From contig JAKRSD010000025.1 in NCBI GenBank assembly GCA_022402535.1, positions 83,530-121,810 on the forward strand: a stretch of DNA of 38,281 nt, read 5' to 3'. The notes below the pieces were generated by a model. That model did no database searches. It saw only the letters and a program-made list of their open reading frames with translations, and was not told the origin of the DNA. Position numbers and translations under genes: made by a program. The DNA comes from Flavobacteriales bacterium. GTDB taxonomy: Bacteria > Bacteroidota > Bacteroidia > CAIKAF01. Positions 1 to 8,673 of this stretch are shown piece after piece. Each line of letters begins with the position of its first letter. The first letter of the stretch is position 1.

Positions 1-82
1 GAGCTGCCTTTTTAGCTGCAGGTTTCGCTGCCGCTTTCTTAGGAGCTGCTTTTTTAGCTGCAGGTTTCGCTGCCGCTTTCTT
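1..82. repeat. 42-bp tandem repeat encoding the Lys/Ala-rich HemD tail
   Basis: The stretch at 10-40 recurs at 52-82 with a period of 42 bases (14 codons). More degenerate Ala/Lys codon repeats continue to about 150. The repeat is in frame with hemD and truncated by the window edge, so the copy number is unknown. Confidence 0.8.
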
Positions 83-997
83 CGCTGCAGGCTTTGCTGC
101 CGCTTTGGCTGCAGGCTTCGCTGCTGCCGTTGCTTTTTTCTTTTTTGCAGGTTTCATAGCATTGACATTTTTGACATTACCAAGATCAGAAATCTTCGGG
201 TTGTTTTCAGATTTCACTACAGCAGCCGATGTAATCGGCTTCGCCACCACATTTTTACCCGAAGCCCGGGCCAGAAAAAGATCAATAGCCATTGCCATTG
301 ACGGTGCTTCGGGAGTGGGTGCATAACACTCAACCCGAAGACCACGTTCTTCTGCGGCCCGCTTTGTATTATCGCCGAAAGCGGCAATAACTTTTGCTCC
401 CTGAACAAACTTTGGAAAATTATGAAACAGAGATTCAATTCCCATGGGGCTGAAAAACGCCACCATGTCATACCATACATCGGTTAAATCACTCAAATCA
501 TTATACACGGTTCTGTATATAATGGCTTTCGTATATCTGATTTTGTAGGCATCTAATACTTTGGTAACAGACTCCTGATGTTTATCGGAACAAGGAAACA
601 AAAACTTTTCATCCTTGTGTTTTTTGATAACATCCATCAAGTCTTCAAATCTGGCTAAGCCATAAAATATTTTCCTTTTTCTGTACACGATATATTTCTG
701 CAGGTACAGAGCAATAGCTTCTGTAATGCAGAAATACTTCATATCATCCGGAACATTAACACGCAATTCTCCACATATTCTAAAAAAAGAATCTACCGCA
801 TTTTTACTGTTAAGAATAATGGCTCTGTGCTCTAAAATATTTATGCGCTGCTGCCTGAATTCTTTCGCGTTTACATTTTCTACTTTGATGAAATGACGGA
901 AGTCGACTTTAACGTTGTGCTTTTTTGCAACATCCATGTACGGATTTTTGTCGTTTTCCGGTTTAGGTTGAGAAATTAAGATGTTCTTAATTTTCAT
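1..997 (-). CDS. hemD: Uroporphyrinogen-III synthase with Lys/Ala-rich C-terminal tail (partial, runs off left edge)
   Basis: HemD cyclises hydroxymethylbilane to uroporphyrinogen III in tetrapyrrole synthesis, in the cytoplasm. Translating from the ATG at 997-995 gives an open frame to the window edge (332 codons, no stop seen). Residues 1 to about 245 look like the Bacteroidota form of this poorly conserved family, with the stretch FFSPMGIESLF in the second half and the pattern APTPEAPSMAMAI near the domain end. From about residue 282 the chain becomes a low-complexity tail of Lys, Ala and Pro (units such as AAAKPAAKKAAP), resembling histone H1 or bacterial nucleoid-protein tails. The gene lies 14 bases after the DUF4271 gene, which commonly neighbours hemD in Bacteroidota, and probably shares its transcript. 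Family assignment is by overall pattern and context, since HemD has few invariant residues; the tail is directly visible. Confidence 0.75.
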   Translation of the reverse strand, partial: MKIKNILISQPKPENDKNPYMDVAKKHNVKVDFRHFIKVENVNAKEFRQQRINILEHRAIILNSKNAVDSFFRICGELRVNVPDDMKYFCITEAIALYLQKYIVYRKRKIFYGLARFEDLMDVIKKHKDEKFLFPCSDKHQESVTKVLDAYKIRYTKAIIYRTVYNDLSDLTDVWYDMVAFFSPMGIESLFHNFPKFVQGAKVIAAFGDNTKRAAEERGLRVECYAPTPEAPSMAMAIDLFLARASGKNVVAKPITSAAVVKSENNPKISDLGNVKNVNAMKPAKKKKATAAAKPAAKAAAKPAAKKAAAKPAAKKAAPKKAAAKPAAKKAA

Positions 998-1011
998 GCG
1001 ATAATCCTATA

Positions 1012-1926
1012 TTAAAATCTGTTTGTGAGGTAAAGCGTTTTTATTAAGAGCAAAAAGGGTATTACCTCTACCGAACAAATGTATAGAATAAACAACGCTA
1101 TGGAACTCAGCCCATTGTAAGAGAAATTAACAAAGAGTCTGATGGTAGTATAAAGTATTGATAGAGAGAATGATACAATGGTTATTATGTGGAAAAAATA
1201 GACGTTATTCACAGGTAAAAACAGTGATAATGCAAGAAGCAGAGGGAAAATCCATGATGAAAAACAGAAAAACTGATGATAAAATAAAATATGTTCTTCT
1301 GCATCAAAGGCTTTATCAAACACATCTCCAAGAGCTTTCAGCAGAATGTTTTTGAGGATATGAAGAAAGATAATGATGCTTGAAATGAGTATTACATCAA
1401 TTACATATTGAAATGAAATCAATTGCTGAAAGCGTAAAGCATGCGAAATAAACAAACTATAAAACAGCGTACTGAGCAGGAATGGTGCTGTAAAAGAGAT
1501 GCCTGTGATATGCTTTCTGTCGCGCAAAATTTCTTCAGTAGATAAAGTAGATGCTGTACTTTTTAAGAGTAATGAGAACGATTTTCTGTTCATATAACTC
1601 ACACTTCCTGCTGCAAAAATTCCGAGTATGATATAGATAGAAAGATAAGCATTCTGCTCAGGAAAGTGAGGCTTCTCAGTAATGGATTTATGGTATCCTT
1701 CGGGTTGAATGATGGAGGTTCTGGTTTTATATCCCGATACATTAATCAGCGTGTCGGACGCCTCCCGTTTTTTCCATAAAATGGAATCAGTTTGTACTAA
1801 CTTTTTATATTCACAATTCCCGCAAACTGTATCCTTTTTCCATAACGAATCACTGCTCCAGATATAGCCATCTTGCAGAACAGGATTTTGGTTTTCAATA
1901 CTTATTACGTCGGTTTGTGAACGCAT
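1012..1926 (-). CDS. DUF4271-type integral membrane protein
   Basis: A 304-aa membrane protein of unknown function. After a hydrophilic N-terminal part of about 90 residues with a CGNC pair (around residue 36), hydrophobic segments appear at roughly 94-113, 143-165, 174-198, 215-238, 242-266 and 275-296, suggesting six membrane spans. The assignment to DUF4271 rests on size, topology and position directly upstream of hemD, an arrangement known in Bacteroidota; I see no catalytic motif. Its ATG overlaps the stop codon of the carboxylase gene by one base (TGATG), so the two are likely translationally coupled. The N-terminal extension before the first span is long and may be periplasmic. Confidence 0.65.
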   Translation of the reverse strand: MRSQTDVISIENQNPVLQDGYIWSSDSLWKKDTVCGNCEYKKLVQTDSILWKKREASDTLINVSGYKTRTSIIQPEGYHKSITEKPHFPEQNAYLSIYIILGIFAAGSVSYMNRKSFSLLLKSTASTLSTEEILRDRKHITGISFTAPFLLSTLFYSLFISHALRFQQLISFQYVIDVILISSIIIFLHILKNILLKALGDVFDKAFDAEEHILFYHQFFCFSSWIFPLLLALSLFLPVNNVYFFHIITIVSFSLSILYTTIRLFVNFSYNGLSSIALFILYICSVEVIPFLLLIKTLYLTNRF

Positions 1927-3551
1927 CAGGTTTGTAAAATTCCCGGATTAAAATCTTTGGTAATGGGAGCATGATTTGCGGCATCAATCGACATGGAAAT
2001 ATATTCTCTGGTTTTTGCCGGATCGATGATTTCATCAACCCAAATTCTTGCTGCCGCATAATACGCCGAAGTGGTTTTATTATACTTTTCGGTGATGGTA
2101 TTCAGCAGCTGGTTTTCTTCTTCTTCTGTCAGTTTTTCGCCTTTGTTTTTTTCAACGTTTGCTTTCTGAATCTGCAATAATGTTTTAGCTGCCTGTGCTC
2201 CTCCCATCACCGCCATTTTTGCGGTAGGCCATGCAAAAATAAATCTGGGGTCAAAAGCTTTTCCACACATGGCATAATTGCCGGCACCATACGAATTACC
2301 CAACACAATCGTGATTTTGGGCACTACGGAATTAGATACTACATTCACCATTTTGGCTCCGTCTTTTATAATGCCTCCCTGCTCGGAACGGCTGCCCACC
2401 ATAAACCCGGTAACATCCTGAAGAAAAACCAAGGGTATTCTTTTTTGATTACAGTTCATGATAAAACGCGAAGCTTTATCAGCTGAGTCGCTATAAATTA
2501 CGCCACCGATCTGTACTTCTCCTTTTTTGCTTTTTACCACATTGCGCTGATTGGCTACAATGCCTACGGCCCATCCGTCAACACGGGCATAACAACATAC
2601 GATGGTTTGCCCGTACTTTTCTTTGTATTCTTCAAACTCTCCGTTGTCTACAATTCTTTTGATGATTTCGCGGATATCGAATGGTTTTTCAGAAGAGTAA
2701 ATTCCATAAATATCTCTCGGATTTTCTTTCGGTAAAACGGGAGTTGTTCTGTTGAATCCAGCTTTGGTAAACTCTCCGGTTTTATCCATGATATAACGGA
2801 TTCTTCTGAGGCAATCTGTATCATCAGTGCATTTATAATCGGTAACTCCGCTAATTTCAGATTGAGTGGTGGCCCCACCCAACGTTTCGTTGTCGATATC
2901 TTCGCCAATGGCGGATTTTACCAAAAATGAACCCGCAAGAAATACACTTCCTGTTTTGTCTACAATCAATGCTTCATCAGAAAGAATGGGAAGATAAGCC
3001 CCGCCGGCTACACAGGAACCCATGATGGCGGCCACCTGCATAATTCCCATGGACGACATGATGGAATTGTTTCGGAATATGCGGCCGAAGTGTTCTTTAT
3101 CCGGAAAAATTTCATCCTGCATGGGCAGATACACACCGGCACTGTCAACCAGATATATAATAGGTAAACGGTTTTCGATGGAAATCTCCTGTGCACGCAG
3201 ATTCTTTTTTCCTGTGATGGGGAACCATGCACCGGCTTTAACGGTGGCATCATTGGCAACGATAACACATCGTTTACCGCTTACGGTTCCAATTCCCGTA
3301 ATCACGCCACCCGATGGACATCCGCCATGTTCTTCGTACATATCATAGCCGGCAAAACTGCCGAATTCCATGAATTCCGAATCTTCATCAATGAGTGCTT
3401 TTACCCGTTCACGGGCAGTCATTTTTCCTTGTTCGTGTTGTTTTTCAATTCGGGCTTTTCCACCGCCTAAAGCTATTTTGGCTTTTATCTGATGTAAGGC
3501 CGAAACGGCCAGCGACATTTTATCTTCGTTCTTATTATATTCTGTATTCAT
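1926..3551 (-). CDS. Acyl-CoA carboxylase, carboxyltransferase (beta) subunit
   Basis: A 541-aa biotin-dependent carboxyltransferase. It transfers a carboxyl group from biotin (on a separate alpha/BCCP subunit not present in this window) to an acyl-CoA. Length and the segments ANDATVKAGAWFPITGKK, AQEISIENRLPIIYLVDSAG, LPMQDEIFPDKEHFGRIF and MGSCVAGGAYLP fit the methylcrotonyl-CoA carboxylase-like branch better than propionyl-CoA carboxylase. The C-terminal half contains FLQDVTGFMVG and NSYGAGNYAMCGKAFDPRF, the second crotonase-fold half with its oxyanion glycines. It is the first gene of the run carboxylase-DUF4271-hemD. The substrate (3-methylcrotonyl-, geranyl- or propionyl-CoA) is inferred, not shown. 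Confidence 0.88.
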   Translation of the reverse strand: MNTEYNKNEDKMSLAVSALHQIKAKIALGGGKARIEKQHEQGKMTARERVKALIDEDSEFMEFGSFAGYDMYEEHGGCPSGGVITGIGTVSGKRCVIVANDATVKAGAWFPITGKKNLRAQEISIENRLPIIYLVDSAGVYLPMQDEIFPDKEHFGRIFRNNSIMSSMGIMQVAAIMGSCVAGGAYLPILSDEALIVDKTGSVFLAGSFLVKSAIGEDIDNETLGGATTQSEISGVTDYKCTDDTDCLRRIRYIMDKTGEFTKAGFNRTTPVLPKENPRDIYGIYSSEKPFDIREIIKRIVDNGEFEEYKEKYGQTIVCCYARVDGWAVGIVANQRNVVKSKKGEVQIGGVIYSDSADKASRFIMNCNQKRIPLVFLQDVTGFMVGSRSEQGGIIKDGAKMVNVVSNSVVPKITIVLGNSYGAGNYAMCGKAFDPRFIFAWPTAKMAVMGGAQAAKTLLQIQKANVEKNKGEKLTEEEENQLLNTITEKYNKTTSAYYAAARIWVDEIIDPAKTREYISMSIDAANHAPITKDFNPGILQT

Positions 3552-3572
3552 CTCATTGAGCTGCTAACGGCT

Positions 3573-3580
3573 CAAAGATA
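3573..3580 (-). promoter_or_regulatory. Putative Bacteroidota -7 element for the carboxylase-DUF4271-hemD run
   Basis: Read on the minus strand this is TATCTTTG, an exact match to the Bacteroidota primary-sigma consensus TAnnTTTG. It lies 21 bases before the carboxylase ATG. The -33 TTG is not clear at the usual distance (TTCG near 3597-3600). Confidence 0.45.
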
Positions 3581-3652
3581 TAATCAAAACAGATATCGAA
3601 TTCACTTACGGAACGAAAGTAAACCACAATTGAAGCAGAAAAAAAGAAAGGA

Positions 3653-5050
3653 TTAGTAGCCCAATATTTTCAGCATGCTTTTATAGCTCTGTTCTTTACT
3701 GAAAATGTTGGTGTAGTATTCGCCGTTTTCATCGCGTTGAATGATTACGTGTTTGGGCGCAGGAACCAGACAGTGCTGAATTCCGCCATATCCTCCCAAA
3801 CTTTCCTGATAAGCACCTGTGTGAAAGAAACCGATGTATAACGGATCGGAATCCAGGCTTTGGGTTTTGGGTAAAAACACCTGACTGATGTGCGATTCGG
3901 CATTGTAATAATCTAAACTGTCGCAGGTGAGTCCGCCGAGGTTTACTTTTTGATATTCGCGATCCCAGTGGTTTACGGCAAGCATAATAAAGCGCTGATT
4001 AATGCCCCATGTATCGGGAAGTGTGGTGATGAAAGAACTGTCGATCATGTACCAAATTTCCGTATCATTCTGTTGTTTTACATCAATGATATTGAACAAA
4101 GCGGCTCCACTTTCACCTACGGTAAAAGATCCAAACTCTGTGAAAATGTTCGGTTCTTCTACTCCGTATTCATTGCAGAATGATTTTATCTGGGCTACAA
4201 TTTCCTGAATGATGTATTCGTAATCGAACGAAAAATTCAAGGAATTTTTAATGGGAAGTCCGCCGCCAATATTTAATGTATCGAGTTCAGGACATATTTT
4301 TTTGAGGTCGCAATATACGCGCAGGCACTTGGCTAATTCACTCCAGTAATACACTGAATCACGGATACCCGTATTGATGAAAAAGTGAAGCATTTTAAGT
4401 TCAAATTTTTTGCTTCCTTTTATTTTTTCGGTGTAAAAATCTACGATGTCTTTATAACGGATACCGAGCCGGCTGGTGTAAAATTCAAATTTAGGCTCTT
4501 CTTCACTGGCGATACGAATACCCAGTTTACACTTTTGCTGAATGTTTTCTTCGTAGTAATCAAACTCGTTTTTGTTATCCAATACCGGAATCAGATTTTC
4601 GTACCCGGCATTCACAAATTCGCAGATTAAATCTTTGTATAATTCTCTTTTGAATCCGTTACATACAATGAAGTTCTCTTTGTTCAGCAATCCGCGATTG
4701 CTCAGTTCGCGAACAATTTCCATGTCGTATGCACTTGATGTTTCGATATGAATATCGTTTTTCAAGGCTTCTTCCATCACAAAGGAAAAGTGCGAACTTT
4801 TGGTGCAGTAACAATAGGTATATGAACCCTGGTAATCTACCTGGGCCATAGCCACCTTAAACATTCTTTTTGCTCTTTGAATCTGCGATGAAATTTTGGG
4901 CAGATAGCTTATTTTTAAAGGCGTTCCGTATTGCTTAATGATATCCATTAAAGGAATATCATAGAAGTAAAGCTCATTATCAACCGTGTGAAAACCTTCT
5001 TGGGGAAAGTGAAATGTCTGGTCAATCAGGTCGGAGTATTTTATTTTCAT
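3653..5050 (-). CDS. speA: Arginine decarboxylase-like PLP enzyme (fold type III)
   Basis: Expected to decarboxylate arginine to agmatine, the entry to polyamine synthesis. The 465-aa chain is a fold-III (alanine racemase-like) decarboxylase. PLP-binding lysine K84 sits in YCYCTKSSHF. TSRLGIR (192-198) corresponds to the family's xxRFGxx strand, the phosphate-binding glycines are GGGLP (262-266), and the active-site cysteine is in CDSLDYY (C376). It has the short Bacteroidota form, lacking the insertions of the 650-aa E. coli SpeA. The motif EFGSFTVGESGA (305-316) replaces the commoner EPGR-type loop. It is divergent from an arginase-family gene across a 203-bp spacer. Diaminopimelate or ornithine decarboxylase is the alternative, but the SFTVGESGA-type loop and the neighbour favour arginine. 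Confidence 0.8.
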   Translation of the reverse strand: MKIKYSDLIDQTFHFPQEGFHTVDNELYFYDIPLMDIIKQYGTPLKISYLPKISSQIQRAKRMFKVAMAQVDYQGSYTYCYCTKSSHFSFVMEEALKNDIHIETSSAYDMEIVRELSNRGLLNKENFIVCNGFKRELYKDLICEFVNAGYENLIPVLDNKNEFDYYEENIQQKCKLGIRIASEEEPKFEFYTSRLGIRYKDIVDFYTEKIKGSKKFELKMLHFFINTGIRDSVYYWSELAKCLRVYCDLKKICPELDTLNIGGGLPIKNSLNFSFDYEYIIQEIVAQIKSFCNEYGVEEPNIFTEFGSFTVGESGAALFNIIDVKQQNDTEIWYMIDSSFITTLPDTWGINQRFIMLAVNHWDREYQKVNLGGLTCDSLDYYNAESHISQVFLPKTQSLDSDPLYIGFFHTGAYQESLGGYGGIQHCLVPAPKHVIIQRDENGEYYTNIFSKEQSYKSMLKILGY

Positions 5051-5253
5051 CTGCCTTGTGTTGTTGGAGAATTATTTTTTAATCGGAGTGAGTTACATTT
5101 TATATTACGGGTGCAAAGTAAGTGAATCCGTTTTTAAATAACCTATAGTAATGAAAGGTTTTAAATTGTCTTAATATTTACATGGCATCATTTAAAAATC
5201 AAAACCGATATATCCGGGCGGAAAATGGGCTATTTTTGCTAAAATTTTGAGGT
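5051..5253. promoter_or_regulatory. Divergent promoter region between speA and the arginase gene
   Basis: An A+T-rich spacer serving both genes. On the plus strand TATTTTTG at 5231-5238 matches TAnnTTTG exactly, 15 bases before the arginase ATG; no clear -33 TTG precedes it. On the minus strand TTACTTTG (5121-5114) matches at all but one position and would give a leader of about 57 bases for speA. No operator-like palindrome stands out. Confidence 0.4.
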
Positions 5254-6339
5254 ATGAAAAAGATAAAAATGATTGAAGTAAAAAGTGAACTGGGCGCCGG
5301 AACCCGTGGAGCCAGCTTGGGTCCCGATGCTTTGAAAATTGCATCTTTGGAATACGGTCAATACTTTTTTGGAAAGTTTAAAAGAAAAGAAATCCGCGAC
5401 AGCAGTCTGCTGTTGTTTAAGAATCCTACCCGTACCTATGCTAAAAGAATCCGTGGCATCGTGGATGTATTTCAACGATTGGCCCGCACGGTGAATGATG
5501 AATTAAAGTATGGTACCTTTCCTGTCATTATTTCGGGCGACCACAGTTCGGCGGGAGGCAGCATTGCCGGGGTGAAAATGGCGTATCCGGATAAACGTAT
5601 CGGAGTGGTTTGGGTAGATGCCCATGCCGATTTGCATTCCCCTTTTACCACGCCTTCAGGTAATGTACACGGAATGCCTGTGGCAGCTTCATTGGGTATT
5701 GATAACTTGGATGAAGCCCAAAATACCTTGGCCGATGATAATACCCGTGAATATTGGAACAATTTGAAAAACATTGGCGGTATTTCACCTAAGATATATC
5801 CTGAAAATGTTGTGTTCATCGGTGTTCGGGATATGGAAGAACCGGAACTGAATTTTATCCGCCGCAAAAAAATAAAAACCATTACGGTAAAAGAAGTACG
5901 CGAGGCGAAAGCAAAAGAGATTGCCAAAAGGGTGAGAGAATATCTGAAATCGTGCGATATTATCTATGTTTCGTTTGATGTGGATTCCATAGACAGTTCC
6001 GTAATAAAAGGTACTGGTACTCCCGTACCTAATGGTTTCTCATTGATTGAAGTACGCAAACTGCTCGAAGCCTTGTGTAAAGATCCGCGACTGGTTTGTT
6101 TTGAAATAACGGAGATAAACCCGCTTCTTGATGAAAATAACGAAACCGCACGCAAAGTGTTTCCGGTTTTTAAGGCCGTGGTAAATACCATTAAAAAACG
6201 CCTGGAAGACGAAGAGAAAAAACGGAAAAAAGAAGATAAAAAAGCCAAAAAAGCCGCCGAAATTTTAAAGAAAAAAGGTTTACCCGTGAATGTGACTTTG
6301 ACGCTGAAAAAGAAACCCCGTAAAACATCTGCCAAGTAG
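5254..6339 (+). CDS. Arginase/agmatinase-family ureohydrolase, probably arginase, with Lys-rich tail
   Basis: A binuclear-manganese ureohydrolase of 361 aa. Metal-site motifs are in the usual order: SGDHS (94-98, H97), DAHAD (122-126), and SFDVD (240-244) followed by the unusual SIDSS where DP is common. The loop SGNVHGMP (135-142) is the arginase-type substrate loop that recognises the alpha-amino and carboxyl groups of arginine, so arginine to ornithine plus urea is more likely than agmatine hydrolysis. EITEINP (284-290) matches the arginase EVNP segment. After about residue 312 a strongly basic Lys-rich extension of about 48 residues follows, which the core family does not need. Divergent placement next to arginine decarboxylase suggests two competing arginine fates. 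The next gene begins at the base after its stop codon. Confidence 0.8.
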   Translation: MKKIKMIEVKSELGAGTRGASLGPDALKIASLEYGQYFFGKFKRKEIRDSSLLLFKNPTRTYAKRIRGIVDVFQRLARTVNDELKYGTFPVIISGDHSSAGGSIAGVKMAYPDKRIGVVWVDAHADLHSPFTTPSGNVHGMPVAASLGIDNLDEAQNTLADDNTREYWNNLKNIGGISPKIYPENVVFIGVRDMEEPELNFIRRKKIKTITVKEVREAKAKEIAKRVREYLKSCDIIYVSFDVDSIDSSVIKGTGTPVPNGFSLIEVRKLLEALCKDPRLVCFEITEINPLLDENNETARKVFPVFKAVVNTIKKRLEDEEKKRKKEDKKAKKAAEILKKKGLPVNVTLTLKKKPRKTSAK

Positions 6340-7239
6340 ATGAACATCACTGCATGGATAAAAGCCGCACGTCTGCGAACGCTTCCGCTCACGGTTGTAT
6401 GCATAGGAACGGGTAATGTGGTGGCTTCATTTTTCGGTTCGTTTTCGTGGGTTATTTTCGGACTCACATTAAGTACGGCTTTTCTGCTTCAGGTGCTTTC
6501 CAATTTTGCCAACGACTACGGTGATTTTGTGAAAGGAACGGATAATGAAAATCGGGTAGGACCGCAAAGAGCTATGCAATCGGGGGTTATTACGGTTTCG
6601 CAAATGAAACGGGCATTGTGGATTTGTGCAGGATTATCCCTATTATCCGGAATAGGTTTATTAGTATATGCCTTGGATTCGTGGGTGGAGTGGATGGTGT
6701 TTTTTATTTTGGGTTTGTTTTCCATAGCCGCCGCCATTATGTACACGGTTGGGAAAAAAGCCTACGGATACAACGGATTGGGTGATTTGATGGTATTTAT
6801 CTTCTTTGGTTTGGTCGGTGTTTTCGGTTCTTACTATCTGCAATCTGGCACCGTGGAATGGACGGTTTTTTTGCCTGCTGCTTCCGTGGGATTATTTTCG
6901 GCCGGAGTGCTCAATATGAATAATCTTCGGGATATTGATAACGACCGGAATTCCGGGAAAAATACCCTAGCCGTAATGTTGGGACAAGCCAATACAAAAG
7001 GGTATCAGGCATTTTTAATTATAGTGGGATTATTAAGCACGGTATTATTTTTTTACATCAATAATATTCCTGCTAAAATAGGTTTGATAATTCCTTCCCT
7101 TCTTTTATTCGCCATACATCTTGTCGCTGTGTTTAGAGAACAAAAATCCGAAGGGTTTGATAAACACTTAAAAATTTGTGTATTGTCGACTTTAATATAT
7201 GGGTTAAATTTTGCCGTTGCCATACTTTGTTGCAACTGA
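6340..7239 (+). CDS. menA: 1,4-dihydroxy-2-naphthoate polyprenyltransferase (UbiA family)
   Basis: An integral-membrane prenyltransferase of 299 aa that joins a polyprenyl diphosphate to 1,4-dihydroxy-2-naphthoate in menaquinone synthesis. The two Asp-rich Mg-diphosphate motifs are NDYGDFVKGTD (58-68) and NNLRDIDNDRNSGKNT (194-209), both characteristic of MenA within UbiA. Hydrophobic helices fill the rest. The ATG follows the arginase stop codon directly (TAG then ATG), so the pair is co-transcribed; no separate promoter is visible. Tail-to-tail with the YigZ-family gene, only two bases apart. Confidence 0.88.
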   Translation: MNITAWIKAARLRTLPLTVVCIGTGNVVASFFGSFSWVIFGLTLSTAFLLQVLSNFANDYGDFVKGTDNENRVGPQRAMQSGVITVSQMKRALWICAGLSLLSGIGLLVYALDSWVEWMVFFILGLFSIAAAIMYTVGKKAYGYNGLGDLMVFIFFGLVGVFGSYYLQSGTVEWTVFLPAASVGLFSAGVLNMNNLRDIDNDRNSGKNTLAVMLGQANTKGYQAFLIIVGLLSTVLFFYINNIPAKIGLIIPSLLLFAIHLVAVFREQKSEGFDKHLKICVLSTLIYGLNFAVAILCCN

Positions 7240-7241
7240 AA

Positions 7242-7847
7242 TTATACTTTTTTTACGTCAACTTCATACAAATTGCTGAATTCAGCATAAGCGGTTTCGG
7301 CTTCGGATAAAAGAATTGAAACCCGTATATGTCCCTGCGATTGAAATTCTTTTGAAAGAATCTGCATCCTGAATTTTTTAACCAGTGAAGTCACTTTCCC
7401 TTCCAAATGAAAAGGAAAGGTGATAGAAAAGAACTCCTGAATTTCACAGGTGATAATTTCAGTGTTTTCAATGGCTTGAGCAGCGGCTGTTTTGTAAGCA
7501 TGAATTAAACCCGAAGTGCCCAGTTTCACGCCCCCAAAATAACGTACCACCGCCACGAGCATATTTTCGCAGTCAGACGAATAAATTTGATTCAAAATAG
7601 GTTTACCGGCTGTTCCTGCGGGTTCTCCGTCATCGGAAGATCTTTCCTCCTTGCCGTTTGCACGCAATACATACGCATAGCATACGTGCCTCGCATCGGG
7701 ATGTTGTACCTTCAGGGATTCCAGCACATTTTTTATTTCTGTTGTAGATGTAACGGGGAAACAATATCCTATAAATCGGCTGCCTTTCTCCCGATAAATA
7801 CTTTCTCCCCGTTTTGAAATGGTTTTAAATTGGAATTCAGTTTCCAA
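7242..7847 (-). CDS. YigZ/IMPACT (UPF0029) family protein
   Basis: A 201-aa protein with the conserved IMPACT N-domain signature: GSRFIGYC (22-29), DARHVCYAY (51-59), SDDGEPAGTAG (71-81) and VRYFGGVKLG (101-110), followed by a DUF1949-like C-terminal ferredoxin-fold region from about 136. The bacterial family is of uncertain function; eukaryotic IMPACT acts in translational control. It starts 9 bases after the superoxide dismutase stop codon and is probably co-transcribed with it. Confidence 0.9.
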   Translation of the reverse strand: METEFQFKTISKRGESIYREKGSRFIGYCFPVTSTTEIKNVLESLKVQHPDARHVCYAYVLRANGKEERSSDDGEPAGTAGKPILNQIYSSDCENMLVAVVRYFGGVKLGTSGLIHAYKTAAAQAIENTEIITCEIQEFFSITFPFHLEGKVTSLVKKFRMQILSKEFQSQGHIRVSILLSEAETAYAEFSNLYEVDVKKV

Positions 7848-7856
7848 CGGAACGAA

Positions 7857-8579
7857 TTATTTAAAATTTTCGGCCACCTGATTCCAATTCACCACATACC
7901 AGAAGTTATCAATATAGTCGCCGCGTTTGTTTTGATATTTCAGGTAGTATGCATGTTCCCATACATCTAGTCCCAATACCGGGATTCCTTTTTTCGCAGA
8001 CAAAGACATTAATGGATTATCCTGATTGGGTGTGCCACTGATAATCAGTTTTCCGTCGGGTTCTTTAATAAGCCATGCCCAGCCGGAACCAAACTGCCCT
8101 AACGCGGTTTCTTTGAATTTCTTTTTGAATTCTTCAAAACTGCCAAAATCACGGTTTATGGCTTCGGCAATTTTACCTTGGGGCAGATTATTTTCTTTGC
8201 CGGGCTGCATACATTTCCAAAAGAAAGTATGGTTCCAATGACCGCCTCCGTTATTTCTAACGGCAGCAGGATATTTTTCCATATTGGAAAAGACGGTTTC
8301 CAGATTTTCGGGAAAGTCTGCAATGGATTCGGCCGCTTTGTTCAAATTATTTACATAGGCTGCATGATGTTTTCCATGATGAATTTTCATGGTTTGTTCA
8401 TCTATGTAGGGTTCCAATGCATTGAAGGCATAAGGCAGTTCGGGAAGTGTAAAGGAGGCACCGCGTAGAATTTGGTTTGGACTGCTAATGATTTGATTGG
8501 CCAACACGGAAGGTAAAACGGATAATCCCACACCGGCCATGGCTGTTTTTTTTATAAAATTTCTTCTGCTGTTTTCCAT
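7857..8579 (-). CDS. Superoxide dismutase (Mn/Fe type) with twin-arginine signal
   Basis: Dismutates superoxide to oxygen and hydrogen peroxide. From the ATG at 8579-8577 the protein is 240 aa. I chose this start because it puts SRRNFIKK (residues 4-11) and a hydrophobic stretch (12-27) at the N-terminus, a classic Tat signal; the frame also opens 57 bases further upstream. Metal ligands are H67 (HHGKHHAAYV), H117 (NHTFFW), D205 and H209 (LDVWEHAYY). GGGH before NHTFFW and the NQD triplet (185-187) are the residues usually seen in Mn enzymes, so manganese or cambialistic metal use is likely. Export by Tat fits a metal loaded in the cytoplasm. It may be lipid-free periplasmic, as no lipobox is seen. 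Confidence 0.92.
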   Translation of the reverse strand: MENSRRNFIKKTAMAGVGLSVLPSVLANQIISSPNQILRGASFTLPELPYAFNALEPYIDEQTMKIHHGKHHAAYVNNLNKAAESIADFPENLETVFSNMEKYPAAVRNNGGGHWNHTFFWKCMQPGKENNLPQGKIAEAINRDFGSFEEFKKKFKETALGQFGSGWAWLIKEPDGKLIISGTPNQDNPLMSLSAKKGIPVLGLDVWEHAYYLKYQNKRGDYIDNFWYVVNWNQVAENFK

Positions 8580-8673
8580 CATACATTGATTTGTCGTAAA
8601 ACTACAAAAACTAAACCTTTCTTGCATGGCCTTCATATTTTCGTTTTATTTGTAAGTATCAATAAACACTAAG

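Noticed and set aside
217-480. An 87-codon minus-strand open frame inside hemD
   Set aside because: It is a shadow in another frame of the hemD coding sequence, with no protein-like composition.
8580-8636. Longer N-terminus for the superoxide dismutase
   Set aside because: It would bury the twin-arginine signal 19 residues inside the protein.
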